DNA of 64,000 nucleotides from Rhodococcus rhodnii NBRC 100604. Its GTDB lineage: Bacteria; Actinomycetota; Actinomycetes; Mycobacteriales; Mycobacteriaceae. The stretch is taken from assembly GCF_001894925.1 (NCBI RefSeq), contig NZ_BCXD01000002.1, positions 24,817 to 88,816 of the forward strand, read 5' to 3'. Below, in pieces: positions 8,836 to 18,130 of this stretch. A program made the translations under genes and the position numbers. The notes beneath the pieces were generated by a model that was not told the DNA's origin, did no database searches, and saw only the letters and a list, made by a program, of their open reading frames with translations. Each line of letters starts with the position of its first letter. The stretch's first letter is position 1.

Positions 8836-9423
8836 ATGGCCATCCTTCCCATCCGGATCGTCGGCGACCCCGTGCTGCATCACCCGACCGAGAAGGTCAC
8901 GCAGTCCCCCGAGGAGTACGCCGAGCTCGTGCGCGACATGTACGAGACGATGGACGCCGCGAACGGCGTCGGGCTCGCGGCGAACCAGGTGGGCGTCTCG
9001 CTGCGGCTGTTCGTGTACGACTGCCCCGACGTCGTCGACGGCAAGGCGGTCCGCCGCCGCGGCTGCGTCGTCAATCCGGTCCTCGAGACGTCCGCGATCC
9101 CCGAGACGATGCCCGACCCGGACGACGACGTCGAGGGCTGCCTGTCGGTCCCGGGCGAGCAGTTCCCGACGGGCCGCGCCGACTGGGCGAAGGTCACCGG
9201 GACCGACGAGCACGGCGATCCCGTCGAGGTCGAGGGAACCGACTTCTTCGCCCGCATGCTCCAGCACGAGACGGGCCATCTCGATGGCTTCCTCTACGTC
9301 GACGTCCTCGTGGGGCGCAACGCGCGTGCCGCGAAGAAGACGATCAAGCGCCACGGGTGGGGCACGCCGGGCCTGAGCTGGATCCCCGGTGACGAGCCCG
9401 ATCCGTTCGGCCACGACGACTGA
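8836..9423 (+). CDS. def: Peptide deformylase
   Basis: Removes the formyl group from N-terminal formyl-Met of nascent proteins. At 195 residues it is of usual length for actinobacteria. All three motifs are present: [17 protein letters not shown] with the metal-binding Cys, and the HETGH metal-binding helix in [10 protein letters not shown]. The ATG is preferred because a TANNNT box sits 7 nt upstream and the N-terminus [15 protein letters not shown] aligns with the family. Followed 7 nt later by an acetyltransferase gene, matching Rv0429c-Rv0428c. Confidence 0.96.
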   Translation: MAILPIRIVGDPVLHHPTEKVTQSPEEYAELVRDMYETMDAANGVGLAANQVGVSLRLFVYDCPDVVDGKAVRRRGCVVNPVLETSAIPETMPDPDDDVEGCLSVPGEQFPTGRADWAKVTGTDEHGDPVEVEGTDFFARMLQHETGHLDGFLYVDVLVGRNARAAKKTIKRHGWGTPGLSWIPGDEPDPFGHDD

Positions 9424-9430
9424 TCCCGTC

Positions 9431-10384
9431 GTGCCGGAGCTTCCCGCGCTCGGAACCCGTGTCGTCGTTCGTTATTCGCTGCCCGCGGGCTACAGCCACC
9501 CGGTCACGGACGTGATCGGCACGCTCGAGGGCACCGATCCGGTGGCGGTGCGCTCGGCCGACGGCCGCGTCGTGCAGATCGGCCGCGACACCGTCGTGGC
9601 GGTCCGTGCCCTCGGACCGCGGCCGATTCGCACCTCCGAGATCCGCGCGCTCGAGGTCGCGGCAGCGCAGGCGTGGCCGGGGCTCGAATCGACCTGGGTG
9701 GACGGCTGGCTCGCGCGGTACGGCAGCGGCATCACGGGCCGGGCGAACTCCGCGACACCGCTCGGGATGCCGGGCGAGCTGGCCCCGCTCACGGGCGACA
9801 CCCTCGCGCGCCTGGACGCCTGGTACGCCGAGCGTGGCCTGCCGCTGCGCCTGCTCGTCCCCGATCGCCTCTCCCCCGGCGCCCCCGGCTGGCAGCCCGA
9901 GGAGGAGCCCGTCGTCGTGCTGGCGGCGGACCTCGATCTCGTGCCGCTCCCGACGTCGCACACCACGACTGTCCTGCCCGAGCCCGACGCGAGCTGGCTC
10001 TCGCTGTTCGATCGCCGTGGCGCCGACGACGATCTGCGGGCGCTGCTCACCGCAACACTCGGCCGCGGGCCCCGCATCGGCGAACTGGCGTTCGTGCGGA
10101 TCGGCGACGGACCGTCGCCGCTCGCGATCGCGCGAGCCGCGGTGACGACGGCCCCGGACGGCCGCGTGTGGGTGGGCCTGCAGTCGGTCGCCGTCGCGCC
10201 CGAGCACCGCAGGCGCGGCGTCGGCACGCTCGTGTGCGGCGAGGCGCTGCGCTGGGGCCGCGAGCGCGGCGCCACCCACGCGTACCTGCAGGTCACCGAG
10301 GGCAACGCGGCGGCACGTGCGATGTACTCCGCGATGGGGTTCACCGAGCACCACCGCTACCGCTATCACCGCCGCGTCCGCTGA
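9431..10384 (+). CDS. GNAT family N-acetyltransferase (Rv0428c-like)
   Basis: 317 residues from the chosen GTG. The N-terminal ~70 residues form a small beta-rich domain (GTRVVVRYSLPAGY, then IGTLEGTDPVAVRSADGR). The C-terminus has the acetyl-CoA motif VAPEHRRRGVGTLVCGEAL and an AMYSAMGFTEHHRYRYHRR ending typical of GNATs. The acceptor is unknown. A GTG at 9389 would add 14 residues and overlap def by 35 nt; neither start has a good ribosome binding site, so translation may be coupled to def. Confidence 0.82.
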   Translation: MPELPALGTRVVVRYSLPAGYSHPVTDVIGTLEGTDPVAVRSADGRVVQIGRDTVVAVRALGPRPIRTSEIRALEVAAAQAWPGLESTWVDGWLARYGSGITGRANSATPLGMPGELAPLTGDTLARLDAWYAERGLPLRLLVPDRLSPGAPGWQPEEEPVVVLAADLDLVPLPTSHTTTVLPEPDASWLSLFDRRGADDDLRALLTATLGRGPRIGELAFVRIGDGPSPLAIARAAVTTAPDGRVWVGLQSVAVAPEHRRRGVGTLVCGEALRWGRERGATHAYLQVTEGNAAARAMYSAMGFTEHHRYRYHRRVR

Positions 10385-10414
10385 CCGCCCGCGGCTCGCG
10401 TCACCCACGGCCGA

Positions 10415-10420
10415 TAGGCT
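10415..10420 (+). promoter_or_regulatory. -10 element for xthA (leaderless)
   Basis: TAGGCT ends 6 nt before the GTG start of xthA; no ribosome binding site is visible. The same hexamer sits at the same 6-nt distance from the pta start. Confidence 0.55.
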
Positions 10421-10426
10421 GGACAC

Positions 10427-11227
10427 GTGCGCATCGCTACCTGGAACGTCAACTCCGTCCGTGCCCGCACCGACCGCATCGTCGACTGGCTGCAGCGCAG
10501 CGACGTCGACGTCCTGGCGATGCAGGAGACGAAGTGCCGGGACGATCAGTTCCCGCACGAGCGTTTCGAGGAGATCGGCTACACCACCGCCCATATCGGG
10601 ATCAGCCAGTGGAACGGCGTCGCGATCGTGTCGCGCGTCGGGATCGAGGACGTCCAGATCGGGTTCGAGAACCAGCCCGGCTTCCACAAGGACCCGGAGG
10701 TCGCTCCGGTCCAGGAGGCGCGTGCGATCGCTGCGACGTGCGGCGGCGTCAGGGTGTGGAGCCTGTACGTGCCCAACGGGCGCGAACTGAGCGATCCGCA
10801 CTACACCTACAAGCTCGACTGGCTCGCGACGCTCCGTGAGGACGCCCGCAAGTGGCTCGACTCGGACCCCAGCGCACAGATCGCGCTCGTCGGCGACTGG
10901 AACGTCGCGCCCACCGACGACGACGTGTGGGATCCCTCGTTCTTCGAGGGCAAGACCCACGTCTCGCAGCCCGAGCGCGCCGCGTTCGACGCGATCGTCG
11001 ACGCCGGGTACGCGGACGTCGTCCGCCCGTACACACCGGGCCCCGGCGTCTACACGTACTGGGACTACACGCAGCTGCGTTTCCCCAAGCGCCAGGGCAT
11101 GCGGATCGACTTCGTGCTGGCGTCGCCGGCGCTCGCGGAACGCGTCACCGACGCGTCGATCGACCGTGACGAGCGCAAGGGCAAGGGCGCGAGCGATCAC
11201 GCTCCGGTGATCGTCGACCTCTCCTGA
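10427..11227 (+). CDS. xthA: Exodeoxyribonuclease III
   Basis: AP endonuclease/3'-5' exonuclease of the EEP superfamily for base-excision repair; 266 residues. Motifs in order: IATWNVNSVRAR, LAMQETKC with the metal-binding Glu, SLYVPNG with the catalytic Tyr, GDWNVAPTDDD with the Asn/Asp pair, and GASDHAPV with the catalytic His. GTG start directly after a TAGGCT box. It follows the GNAT gene by 42 nt with its own predicted promoter. Corresponds to Rv0427c. Confidence 0.95.
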   Translation: MRIATWNVNSVRARTDRIVDWLQRSDVDVLAMQETKCRDDQFPHERFEEIGYTTAHIGISQWNGVAIVSRVGIEDVQIGFENQPGFHKDPEVAPVQEARAIAATCGGVRVWSLYVPNGRELSDPHYTYKLDWLATLREDARKWLDSDPSAQIALVGDWNVAPTDDDVWDPSFFEGKTHVSQPERAAFDAIVDAGYADVVRPYTPGPGVYTYWDYTQLRFPKRQGMRIDFVLASPALAERVTDASIDRDERKGKGASDHAPVIVDLS

Positions 11228-11234
11228 CCTGCGG

Positions 11235-11627
11235 TCACGAGGCGGCGTCGGCCTCCTGCGGGTGCGCGTCCAGGTAGCGCTGGACATACGTGCAGACGGG
11301 GTCGACCGTCCAGCCGTGATCGCGGGCGTGCGCGAGCGCGCCCGCGACCAGCAGCGACGCGAGGCCGCGGTGGCCGTACTCCTCGCGGACGACGGTGTGC
11401 ATGAACGCGATCGGGGCGTCGTCGTGCACCGCGCCGTGATGTTCGGAGCCGTCGCGATAGCCGAGGATGCCGACGAGTTCGGTGCCCAGCCACAGCTCGA
11501 ATCGCTCGTGTTCGGGTGAGTCGACGACGGAGGCGCTCCGGATCGCCGCCTCGTCGACCCCGCCGGGGGTCTCGCGCGACGTCGGTACGGGGCCGCGCGT
11601 CTGCAAAATGTGATCCACGCCACTCAT
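11235..11627 (-). CDS. Small YjdJ-type GNAT acetyltransferase
   Basis: 130-residue stand-alone GNAT of the Gcn5-related YjdJ-like group. ERFELWLGTELVGILGYRD, IAFMHTVVREEYGHRGLASLLVAGAL (acetyl-CoA loop EYGHRG) and the ending VCTYVQRYLDAHP are typical. The ATG at 11627 is supported by AGGGGA about 8 nt upstream. It is convergent with xthA, with a 7-nt gap. Substrate unknown; these proteins are often detoxification or metabolite acetyltransferases. Confidence 0.82.
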   Translation of the reverse strand: MSGVDHILQTRGPVPTSRETPGGVDEAAIRSASVVDSPEHERFELWLGTELVGILGYRDGSEHHGAVHDDAPIAFMHTVVREEYGHRGLASLLVAGALAHARDHGWTVDPVCTYVQRYLDAHPQEADAAS

Positions 11628-11740
11628 GTAACCAGTTTCCCCTCGCTCGTGCTTCTCGAAGGTTCCCGGGTGCAGCAGTGCTCCCGCCGTCCACGGTCCC
11701 CGGGACGTCGCCGCGACGCAAGCCCCGACACGTGAATCTG

Positions 11741-11746
11741 TAGTGT
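11741..11746 (+). promoter_or_regulatory. -10 element for thiD (leaderless)
   Basis: TAGTGT ends exactly 7 nt before the GTG start of thiD, again without a ribosome binding site. No TPP riboswitch is visible before thiD. Confidence 0.55.
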
Positions 11747-11753
11747 CACCTGT

Positions 11754-12596
11754 GTGAATCTGCTGCCTCTCGCCCCGCCCGGCACCACGCCTGTCCGAGC
11801 GCTCACGATCGCAGGGACGGATTCGGGCGGCGGTGCGGGAATCCAGGCCGACAGCCGGACGATGGCGATGTGCGGCGTCCACGCGTGCGTCGCGGTCGCC
11901 GCGGTGACGGTGCAGAACACGGTGGGCGTCACCGGTTTTCACGAGATCCCGCCCGAGACGGTCGCCGATCAGGTGCGCTCGGTCGTCGGCGACATCGGCG
12001 TGGCGGCGGCCAAGACCGGGATGCTCGCGTCGACCGCGATCATCGACGCCGTCGTCGACGTGTGCACCGAACTCGGAATCGGACGGGGCGGTGCGATCCC
12101 GCTCGTCGTCGATCCCGTGTGCGCCTCGATGCACGGCGATCCGCTCCTCCACGAGGAGGCGCTCGACGCCGTCCGCACCCGGCTCGTCCCGCTCGCCACG
12201 ATCGTCACGCCGAACCTCGACGAGGTGCGGCTCATCACCGGGATCGAGGTCGTCGACGACGCGTCGGCGCGGCGTGCTGCCGGTGCACTGCACGACATGG
12301 GCGCGCAGTGGGCGATCGTCAAGGGCGGGCATCTGCGGACGTCGGAGCGCAGCACCGACCTGCTGTTCGACGGCGAACGGTTCCTCGAGTTCGACACTCC
12401 CCGCATCCCGACGGGCAACGACCACGGCGGCGGCGACACGCTCGCGGCGGCACTCGCGTGTGCCCTCGCACACGGCTACTCCGTCCCGGACGCCGTCGAG
12501 TTCGCGAAGGAGTGGGTCACCCGCTGCCTCGAGGCCGCCTACGACCTCGGCGCCGGGCACGGCCCCGTCTCTCCGCTGTGGCGGCTGCAGGCCTGA
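11754..12596 (+). CDS. thiD: Hydroxymethylpyrimidine/phosphomethylpyrimidine kinase
   Basis: Phosphorylates HMP and HMP-P in thiamine synthesis; 280 residues, ribokinase fold. LTIAGTDSGGGAGIQADSRT is the substrate-binding start, VDPVCAS the middle motif and HGGGDTLAAALACALAHGY the anion hole. Where many ThiD proteins have GTGC, this one has GGGD, placing an Asp at the base position as in other ribokinase-family enzymes. Ends SPLWRL as in other actinobacterial ThiD. Starts with GTG. Confidence 0.93.
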   Translation: MNLLPLAPPGTTPVRALTIAGTDSGGGAGIQADSRTMAMCGVHACVAVAAVTVQNTVGVTGFHEIPPETVADQVRSVVGDIGVAAAKTGMLASTAIIDAVVDVCTELGIGRGGAIPLVVDPVCASMHGDPLLHEEALDAVRTRLVPLATIVTPNLDEVRLITGIEVVDDASARRAAGALHDMGAQWAIVKGGHLRTSERSTDLLFDGERFLEFDTPRIPTGNDHGGGDTLAAALACALAHGYSVPDAVEFAKEWVTRCLEAAYDLGAGHGPVSPLWRLQA

Positions 12597-12614
12597 TCAG
12601 GGGTTCGGCACCGA

Positions 12615-13472
12615 TCAGGAACGGGTGAGCCGCCAGATTCCCAGATCCGACGGCACGCCGCGCGGGACGCTCGCGAACAGCCCACGGCGCCACGGCCGCG
12701 CCCGGACGGAGAGATTCGCGAGCGTGTCGGCGTCGAGTCCGTCGAGCGTCGCCGACGACGCGACGACGTCACCGCTTCCCGCGAGCCCCATCATGCGTGC
12801 GGCGATCGTGACGTCGACGCCGAGCCAGTCGTCGCCGACCCGCCGCGGCAGCCCCGTGTGCATTCCGACGCGCATGTGCGGCCGATAGCCGTCGCATTCG
12901 ATACGCGAGAGCCGGTCGCGGGCGTCGAAGACGGCGTCGACGGCACGATCGGGCGAGACGAAGGCCGCCATGAGGCCGTCGCCCATGCGTTTGACGATCT
13001 GCCCACCGCGCTGCTGCATGGGCGGCTCGACGGCGCGCGCGACGTCGCGCAGGAGCTGGAGGGTCGACGCGTCACCCGCGTCGAGCGACCACGTCGAGAA
13101 CGCGACGAGATCGGTGAAGACGATCGTGACCTCTGCGGTGCCCCGGCCTCGGCCGATGCGTTCGAGCGCGGCCTGCCACACCTGCAGTGCGCCGAGACTC
13201 GCTTCCTTCGAGACGCCGGCGCGATCGGAGGTCAGCCGGTCGGCGATGCGGGCGACGGCGCGGGCGCTGCCGGGGCCCGCGGTCGAGAGCGGGTCCCCGA
13301 AGCCCGGATCACCGGGCAACGCGCGACGCATCCGTCGCACGCCCCCGACGAAACGCGGATTGCGGTCGAGGTCACCGAGCCGCGCGAGCACCCGCGAGGG
13401 CACCGAGGTGGGCGGTTCCTCCCGCTCGTCCTCGGGTGCGTGCTCGGGCTCGATTGCTTCCGACTCGGCCAC
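12615..13472 (-). CDS. Class III nucleotidyl cyclase-like protein with altered catalytic residue
   Basis: 285 residues. A poorly conserved N-terminal region (1-110) precedes a class III adenylate/guanylate cyclase homology domain (about 113-260). Metal-binding Asp residues are present in FTDLVAFSTW (D121) and KRMGDGLMAAF (D165), with the purine-selecting Lys at K161. The segment normally written DxxGxxVNxAAR reads DWLGVDVTIAAR, so the transition-state Asn is Thr222 while Arg226 is kept. This may lower or change activity. No membrane helix or HAMP. GTG start; corresponds to no gene in the parallel mycobacterial order that I recall. Confidence 0.82.
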   Translation of the reverse strand: MAESEAIEPEHAPEDEREEPPTSVPSRVLARLGDLDRNPRFVGGVRRMRRALPGDPGFGDPLSTAGPGSARAVARIADRLTSDRAGVSKEASLGALQVWQAALERIGRGRGTAEVTIVFTDLVAFSTWSLDAGDASTLQLLRDVARAVEPPMQQRGGQIVKRMGDGLMAAFVSPDRAVDAVFDARDRLSRIECDGYRPHMRVGMHTGLPRRVGDDWLGVDVTIAARMMGLAGSGDVVASSATLDGLDADTLANLSVRARPWRRGLFASVPRGVPSDLGIWRLTRS

Positions 13473-13523
13473 GAGGCTGAGTTAACGATGCGTCACACGA
13501 ACGGGCACCTCGTCGGCAGGCGA

Positions 13524-14999
13524 TCACTCACCGCCGTCGCGCGCCTGTGTCCTCGCCTCGCCCGACGGCACGCCGTCGGGACCCTCGACGGACAGCGCGT
13601 AGGCCGCGACGCCGTACGCGACGGCACTGCCGTTGACCCCCAGCGCCTCGGTGTCCAGCGCGGCGAGCGTGTCGCCGGGGGTGTGGTAGTTCCGGTCGTA
13701 CGGCACGTCGGCCTCGCCGCCCCACATCGCCGCCTGCTCCGGCGTCTTGACGTCGTCGGCGCCGCTGAACACGCCGCCCGAGGGGATCCCCTTCGCGATG
13801 AAGGCGCCGTAGTCGGAACGGCCGTCGAAGTCGGTGCCCGCGGCCTCGATGCCCTGCTCGCTCAGGTACCGCACGAAGGTGCGCTCGATCGCGTCGGACC
13901 CCGCCGGGCCGGGCCCCTCGCCCTGTGCGTCCGAGTCGTCGCCGTCGTACGTGAGGTAGCCGGCGTTCTCGGAACCGAGCATGTCGAAGTTGAGGTAGAG
14001 CGCGATGTCGGCGAGTTCCTCCTCGCTCAGCGCCGCCACGTACTCGTCGGATCCCACGAGACCCAGTTCCTCCGCGCCCCAGAACGCGAACCGGACGGCG
14101 TTGGTCACGCCGGGCTCGGCGCCGAGTTGCTTCGCCGATTCGAGGACAGCCGCGACGCCCGTGCCGTTGTCGTTGATGCCGGGGCCGTCCGGGACGGAGT
14201 CGAGGTGGGCGCCCACCATCACGACGTCCTCGGTCGATCCGGTCGCCGTCTGGGCGATGACGTTGCGGCTCGTGCGCTCCTCCGTCGTGGTGTCGAGCAC
14301 GAGCGTCACCTCGCCGACCGCGGCGGCGAGCGCGGCCCCCTCGGCCTGCCCGATGCCGCCGGTGGGGATGCGGGCCGCGGCGGGATCGCCGAGCGTTCCG
14401 CCCGTGAGCGGCTCGGGGGCGTTGTTCGCGACGATCACGGCGGCCGCGCCGCGTTCGGCGGCGATCGACTGCTTGTCGGCGAACGGGCACACACCGCGCG
14501 TCACGAGGACGACCGCACCCGCGACGTCGAGGCCGTCGTAGTCGGTTGCCTCGCAGCCGGGGGTCTCGTCGTCCGGCGCGGCGACGAGCCGGCCCGTGAT
14601 GCCGTCGGGGCCCGTCGACGGCGAGTACGACAACGCGACGACGGGGACGTCGCCGGACGGCGCGCGCAGCGACTCGGCCGCGACCGTGAAGTCGGTGAAG
14701 GAGAACTCGGGCGTCTCGACGTCGAATCCCGCGCCCCGCAGCTGTTCCGCGACGTAGTCGACGGAGGCGTCGTATCCCGAGGTCCCGGCCGCGCGGTTGC
14801 CGTCGTTCTCGGCGGCGATGCGCTCGAGTTCTTCGAGGTGACCCGTCAGCGCGGGAGTGGTGACGGACGACGCGAACTCGGCGGCATCGAGCTGCTCGGC
14901 GGCCTCGGGCTGCGACTCGGCTTCGGAGCACGCGGCCGTCGACACGGACAGGAGCGCTCCGGCGAAAACCGCTGCCAGCGCTGTGCGGGTGGTCGGCAT
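13524..14999 (-). CDS. lpqL: Lipoprotein aminopeptidase (M28 with PA domain), LpqL-like
   Basis: 491 residues from the ATG at 14999. Signal peptide with lipobox STAAC (about residue 21). A protease-associated domain at roughly 130-235 (VVLVTRGVCPFADKQSIA) is nested before the M28 zinc peptidase. Zinc ligands are all visible: GAHLDSV (His), GINDNGTG (Asp), WGAEELGLVGS (Glu pair), LNFDMLGS (Asp) and YHTPGDT (His). Predicted to trim peptides at the outer face of the membrane. Named from resemblance and gene order to Rv0418. The frame continues upstream but without a better signal peptide. Confidence 0.9.
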   Translation of the reverse strand: MPTTRTALAAVFAGALLSVSTAACSEAESQPEAAEQLDAAEFASSVTTPALTGHLEELERIAAENDGNRAAGTSGYDASVDYVAEQLRGAGFDVETPEFSFTDFTVAAESLRAPSGDVPVVALSYSPSTGPDGITGRLVAAPDDETPGCEATDYDGLDVAGAVVLVTRGVCPFADKQSIAAERGAAAVIVANNAPEPLTGGTLGDPAAARIPTGGIGQAEGAALAAAVGEVTLVLDTTTEERTSRNVIAQTATGSTEDVVMVGAHLDSVPDGPGINDNGTGVAAVLESAKQLGAEPGVTNAVRFAFWGAEELGLVGSDEYVAALSEEELADIALYLNFDMLGSENAGYLTYDGDDSDAQGEGPGPAGSDAIERTFVRYLSEQGIEAAGTDFDGRSDYGAFIAKGIPSGGVFSGADDVKTPEQAAMWGGEADVPYDRNYHTPGDTLAALDTEALGVNGSAVAYGVAAYALSVEGPDGVPSGEARTQARDGGE

Positions 15000-15045
15000 G
15001 CGCAGGACCGTACCAGTCGGCCGACTTGTCCGCGCTCCACGCGAA

Positions 15046-15116
15046 TGCCGCAATGTCACAGCGTGTGCATCGACCACTGGAACCGAAGCGAGCGCACATA
15101 CTGTGACATTGCGGCA
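15046..15116. repeat. Long inverted repeat, copy 1 of a dispersed palindrome
   Basis: Arms of 23 bp (15046-15068 and 15094-15116) match at 21 positions around a 25-nt loop. The core is GCAATGTCACAGCGTG. It lies between the ABC permease stop and the lpqL start. There is no T-tract, so it is not a classical terminator. A second palindrome at 32096-32150 shares 17 of 21 arm positions. Confidence 0.75.
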
Positions 15117-15134
15117 GAAGGGAGGGGGTGGGGG

Positions 15135-15929
15135 TCAGGCGTCGCGGCGGTCGACGACGAACAGTGCCGCGCCGAACACGACGAACACGAAGACCGCGAA
15201 GTAGATCAGCGAACCCCAAGGGCCCCAATGGAACTCGACTGTGCCGCCCGCACCGAGGAAGTTGTTGATGTTCGTGAACGGGAGGAACGGCATGATGTCG
15301 CGGCCGGTCTCGCCGAACAAGTTGAACAGACTCTCGATGAGCAGCGGCCACAGCAACAGCAGGGCGATCGCACCGGCCGTCTGACGCAGCAGTGCACCCA
15401 CTCCTACCGCGAGGATCACGGCGAGCAGTGCGTAGATCGGAATGCCGTACACGGCACGCCAATCCGCGCCCGTCGAGAGCGACAGGTTCGCCCCGGCATC
15501 CGCTCCGGCGGTCGCCTTCGCGATCGCGTAGGCGCCGAAGGTGAGTACGATCGTCAGGACCGCGGAGAACACTCCGAGCAGTCCGGCCTTCGCCACGAGC
15601 ACCGACGAGCGGTTCGGAATCGCCTGGAAGGTCGTGCGAACGACCCCGAACCGGTATTCGCTCGTCACCGCCAGCGCCGCCAGGATCATGAGCACCGTGA
15701 TACCGAATCCCGAGACACCGCCCAGAGTGTCGGGCAACGCGGGAAGATACGGCTCGAACGTGGGCTGGTCACCACGCGCGACCATGTCGTTGTAACTCTG
15801 CAGTCCCGAGTTCGCGCTGAACCCCACGAGCCCGGCGAACCCGAGTCCCAGAACCACCACGATCGCCGTGCACCACCACGGCGAGCACACCGAGGTCAGC
15901 TTGATGCGTTCCGCTGCGAGAACCGTCAT
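15135..15929 (-). CDS. ABC-2 type transporter permease
   Basis: 264 residues with six predicted membrane helices and a long first extracytoplasmic loop (about 40-75). The segment VTSEYRFGVVRTTFQAIPNR is the typical ABC-2 permease cytoplasmic loop. Partner of the ATPase encoded immediately upstream; the ATPase TGA and this ATG share one base. Such pairs usually export drugs, lipids or peptides; the substrate cannot be told from sequence. Confidence 0.9.
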   Translation of the reverse strand: MTVLAAERIKLTSVCSPWWCTAIVVVLGLGFAGLVGFSANSGLQSYNDMVARGDQPTFEPYLPALPDTLGGVSGFGITVLMILAALAVTSEYRFGVVRTTFQAIPNRSSVLVAKAGLLGVFSAVLTIVLTFGAYAIAKATAGADAGANLSLSTGADWRAVYGIPIYALLAVILAVGVGALLRQTAGAIALLLLWPLLIESLFNLFGETGRDIMPFLPFTNINNFLGAGGTVEFHWGPWGSLIYFAVFVFVVFGAALFVVDRRDA

Positions 15930-16867
15930 CAGAGGGCACCACCCATCACGTCGTCGAGGCCGGCGGCGTGGTACTGCACGTCCTCGCCGGTGATCTTCAT
16001 GAACGCCTCCTCGAGAGAGCCGCGCTGCGAGGCGAGTTCGTGGAGGACGAGGCCCTTGCCCGCTGCGATCTCGCCGATCGCATCGGTGGTCGACCCGGCG
16101 ACGAGCAGTGCCGGAATCTCGCCGGCGTCGTCGCGCACCGACAGGCCGGCGGCCTCGAACGCGCTGCGGAGCCCTGCGAGTTCGGGACCGCGCACGCGGA
16201 CCGACGCCTCGGACGAACGCTGTACGAAGTCGTCGACGGTGGTGTCGGCGATCAGCTTGCCCCGGCCGATCACGACGAGCCGCTGCGCCGTGAGCGACAT
16301 CTCCGACAGCAGGTGGCTCGACACGAGGACGGTGCGGCCCTCGGCGGCGAGCGACTGCATGAACCTGCGGATCCAGTGGATACCCTCCGGATCGAGTCCG
16401 TTCACGGGCTCGTCGAACAGCAGGACCTTCGGGTCACCCAGCAGCGCGGCGGCGAGTCCGAGCCGCTGCGACATGCCGAGCGAGAAGCCGCCCGCCTTCT
16501 TGCCCGCGACCTCGGTGAGCCCGACGAGCCGCAGCACCTCCTCGACGCGCGACTTGGGGATGCCGTTCGACGCCGCCATCCACTGCAGATGTGCGCGGGC
16601 CGAGCGGTTGGGATGCACCCACTTCGCGTCGAGCAGGGCTCCCACGGTGTGCAGTGGCTGCTTCAGCTGCCGGTACGGCACACCCTCGACGAGCGCCTCC
16701 CCGCTCGTCGGGCGGTCGAGCCCCAGAATCATGCGCATCGTCGTCGACTTGCCGGCGCCGTTCGGGCCGAGGAAGCCGGTGACGATCCCCGGTTGCACGG
16801 TGAACGTGAGGTCGTCCACCGCCTTCGTCGCTCCGAAGGACTTGGTCAGTCCCTTCACTTCGATCAT
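15929..16867 (-). CDS. ABC transporter ATP-binding protein (export type)
   Basis: 312 residues from the ATG at 16867. Walker A GPNGAGKST, signature FSLGMSQRLGLA, Walker B VLLFDEPVNGLDPEG and switch VSSHLLSEM are intact, followed by an ~80-residue C-terminal domain typical of DrrA/CcmA-like exporters. Forms a two-gene unit with the ABC-2 permease. It interrupts the thi cluster (thiO-S-G upstream on the same strand), but hairpins in the 166-nt gap after thiG suggest separate transcription. Confidence 0.92.
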   Translation of the reverse strand: MIEVKGLTKSFGATKAVDDLTFTVQPGIVTGFLGPNGAGKSTTMRMILGLDRPTSGEALVEGVPYRQLKQPLHTVGALLDAKWVHPNRSARAHLQWMAASNGIPKSRVEEVLRLVGLTEVAGKKAGGFSLGMSQRLGLAAALLGDPKVLLFDEPVNGLDPEGIHWIRRFMQSLAAEGRTVLVSSHLLSEMSLTAQRLVVIGRGKLIADTTVDDFVQRSSEASVRVRGPELAGLRSAFEAAGLSVRDDAGEIPALLVAGSTTDAIGEIAAGKGLVLHELASQRGSLEEAFMKITGEDVQYHAAGLDDVMGGAL

Positions 16868-16966
16868 GATCGAGAGTCTGCCGCATCGAACGGGCTCGCA
16901 CATCGGGCCACGGGATGATTCGGGGTCGTTCTGGGGGCCGACGCAGCGCGAATCGTGCAGCGGCAT

Positions 16967-17005
16967 CGGGGAGAACCCCGAGAACCTCGGTGGAAAACCC
17001 CGAGG
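16967..17005 (-). terminator. Tandem hairpins after thiG
   Basis: Two inverted repeats follow the thiG stop on the minus strand: CCTCGG/CCGAGG with a 9-nt loop (16985-17005), then CGGGG/CCCCG with a 4-nt loop (16967-16980). A short T-run sits in the first loop rather than after the stem. Plausible terminator or attenuator for the thiOSG message. Confidence 0.45.
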
Positions 17006-17033
17006 ACCCTGGGGGCGGACGTCTGCCCTGTGG

Positions 17034-18060
<1,027 letters not shown>

Positions 18061-18130
18061 GTCGTCCTCCGATTCGTCACGGGATGGCCGGTCGCGTACA
18101 TCGTGTCCGGTGTCGTCCTGTCCATCGTCC

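Noticed and set aside
11628..11753. TPP riboswitch upstream of thiD
   Set aside because: No CTGAGA or GATCATGCC-type element; a -10 box 7 nt from the start suggests a leaderless message instead.
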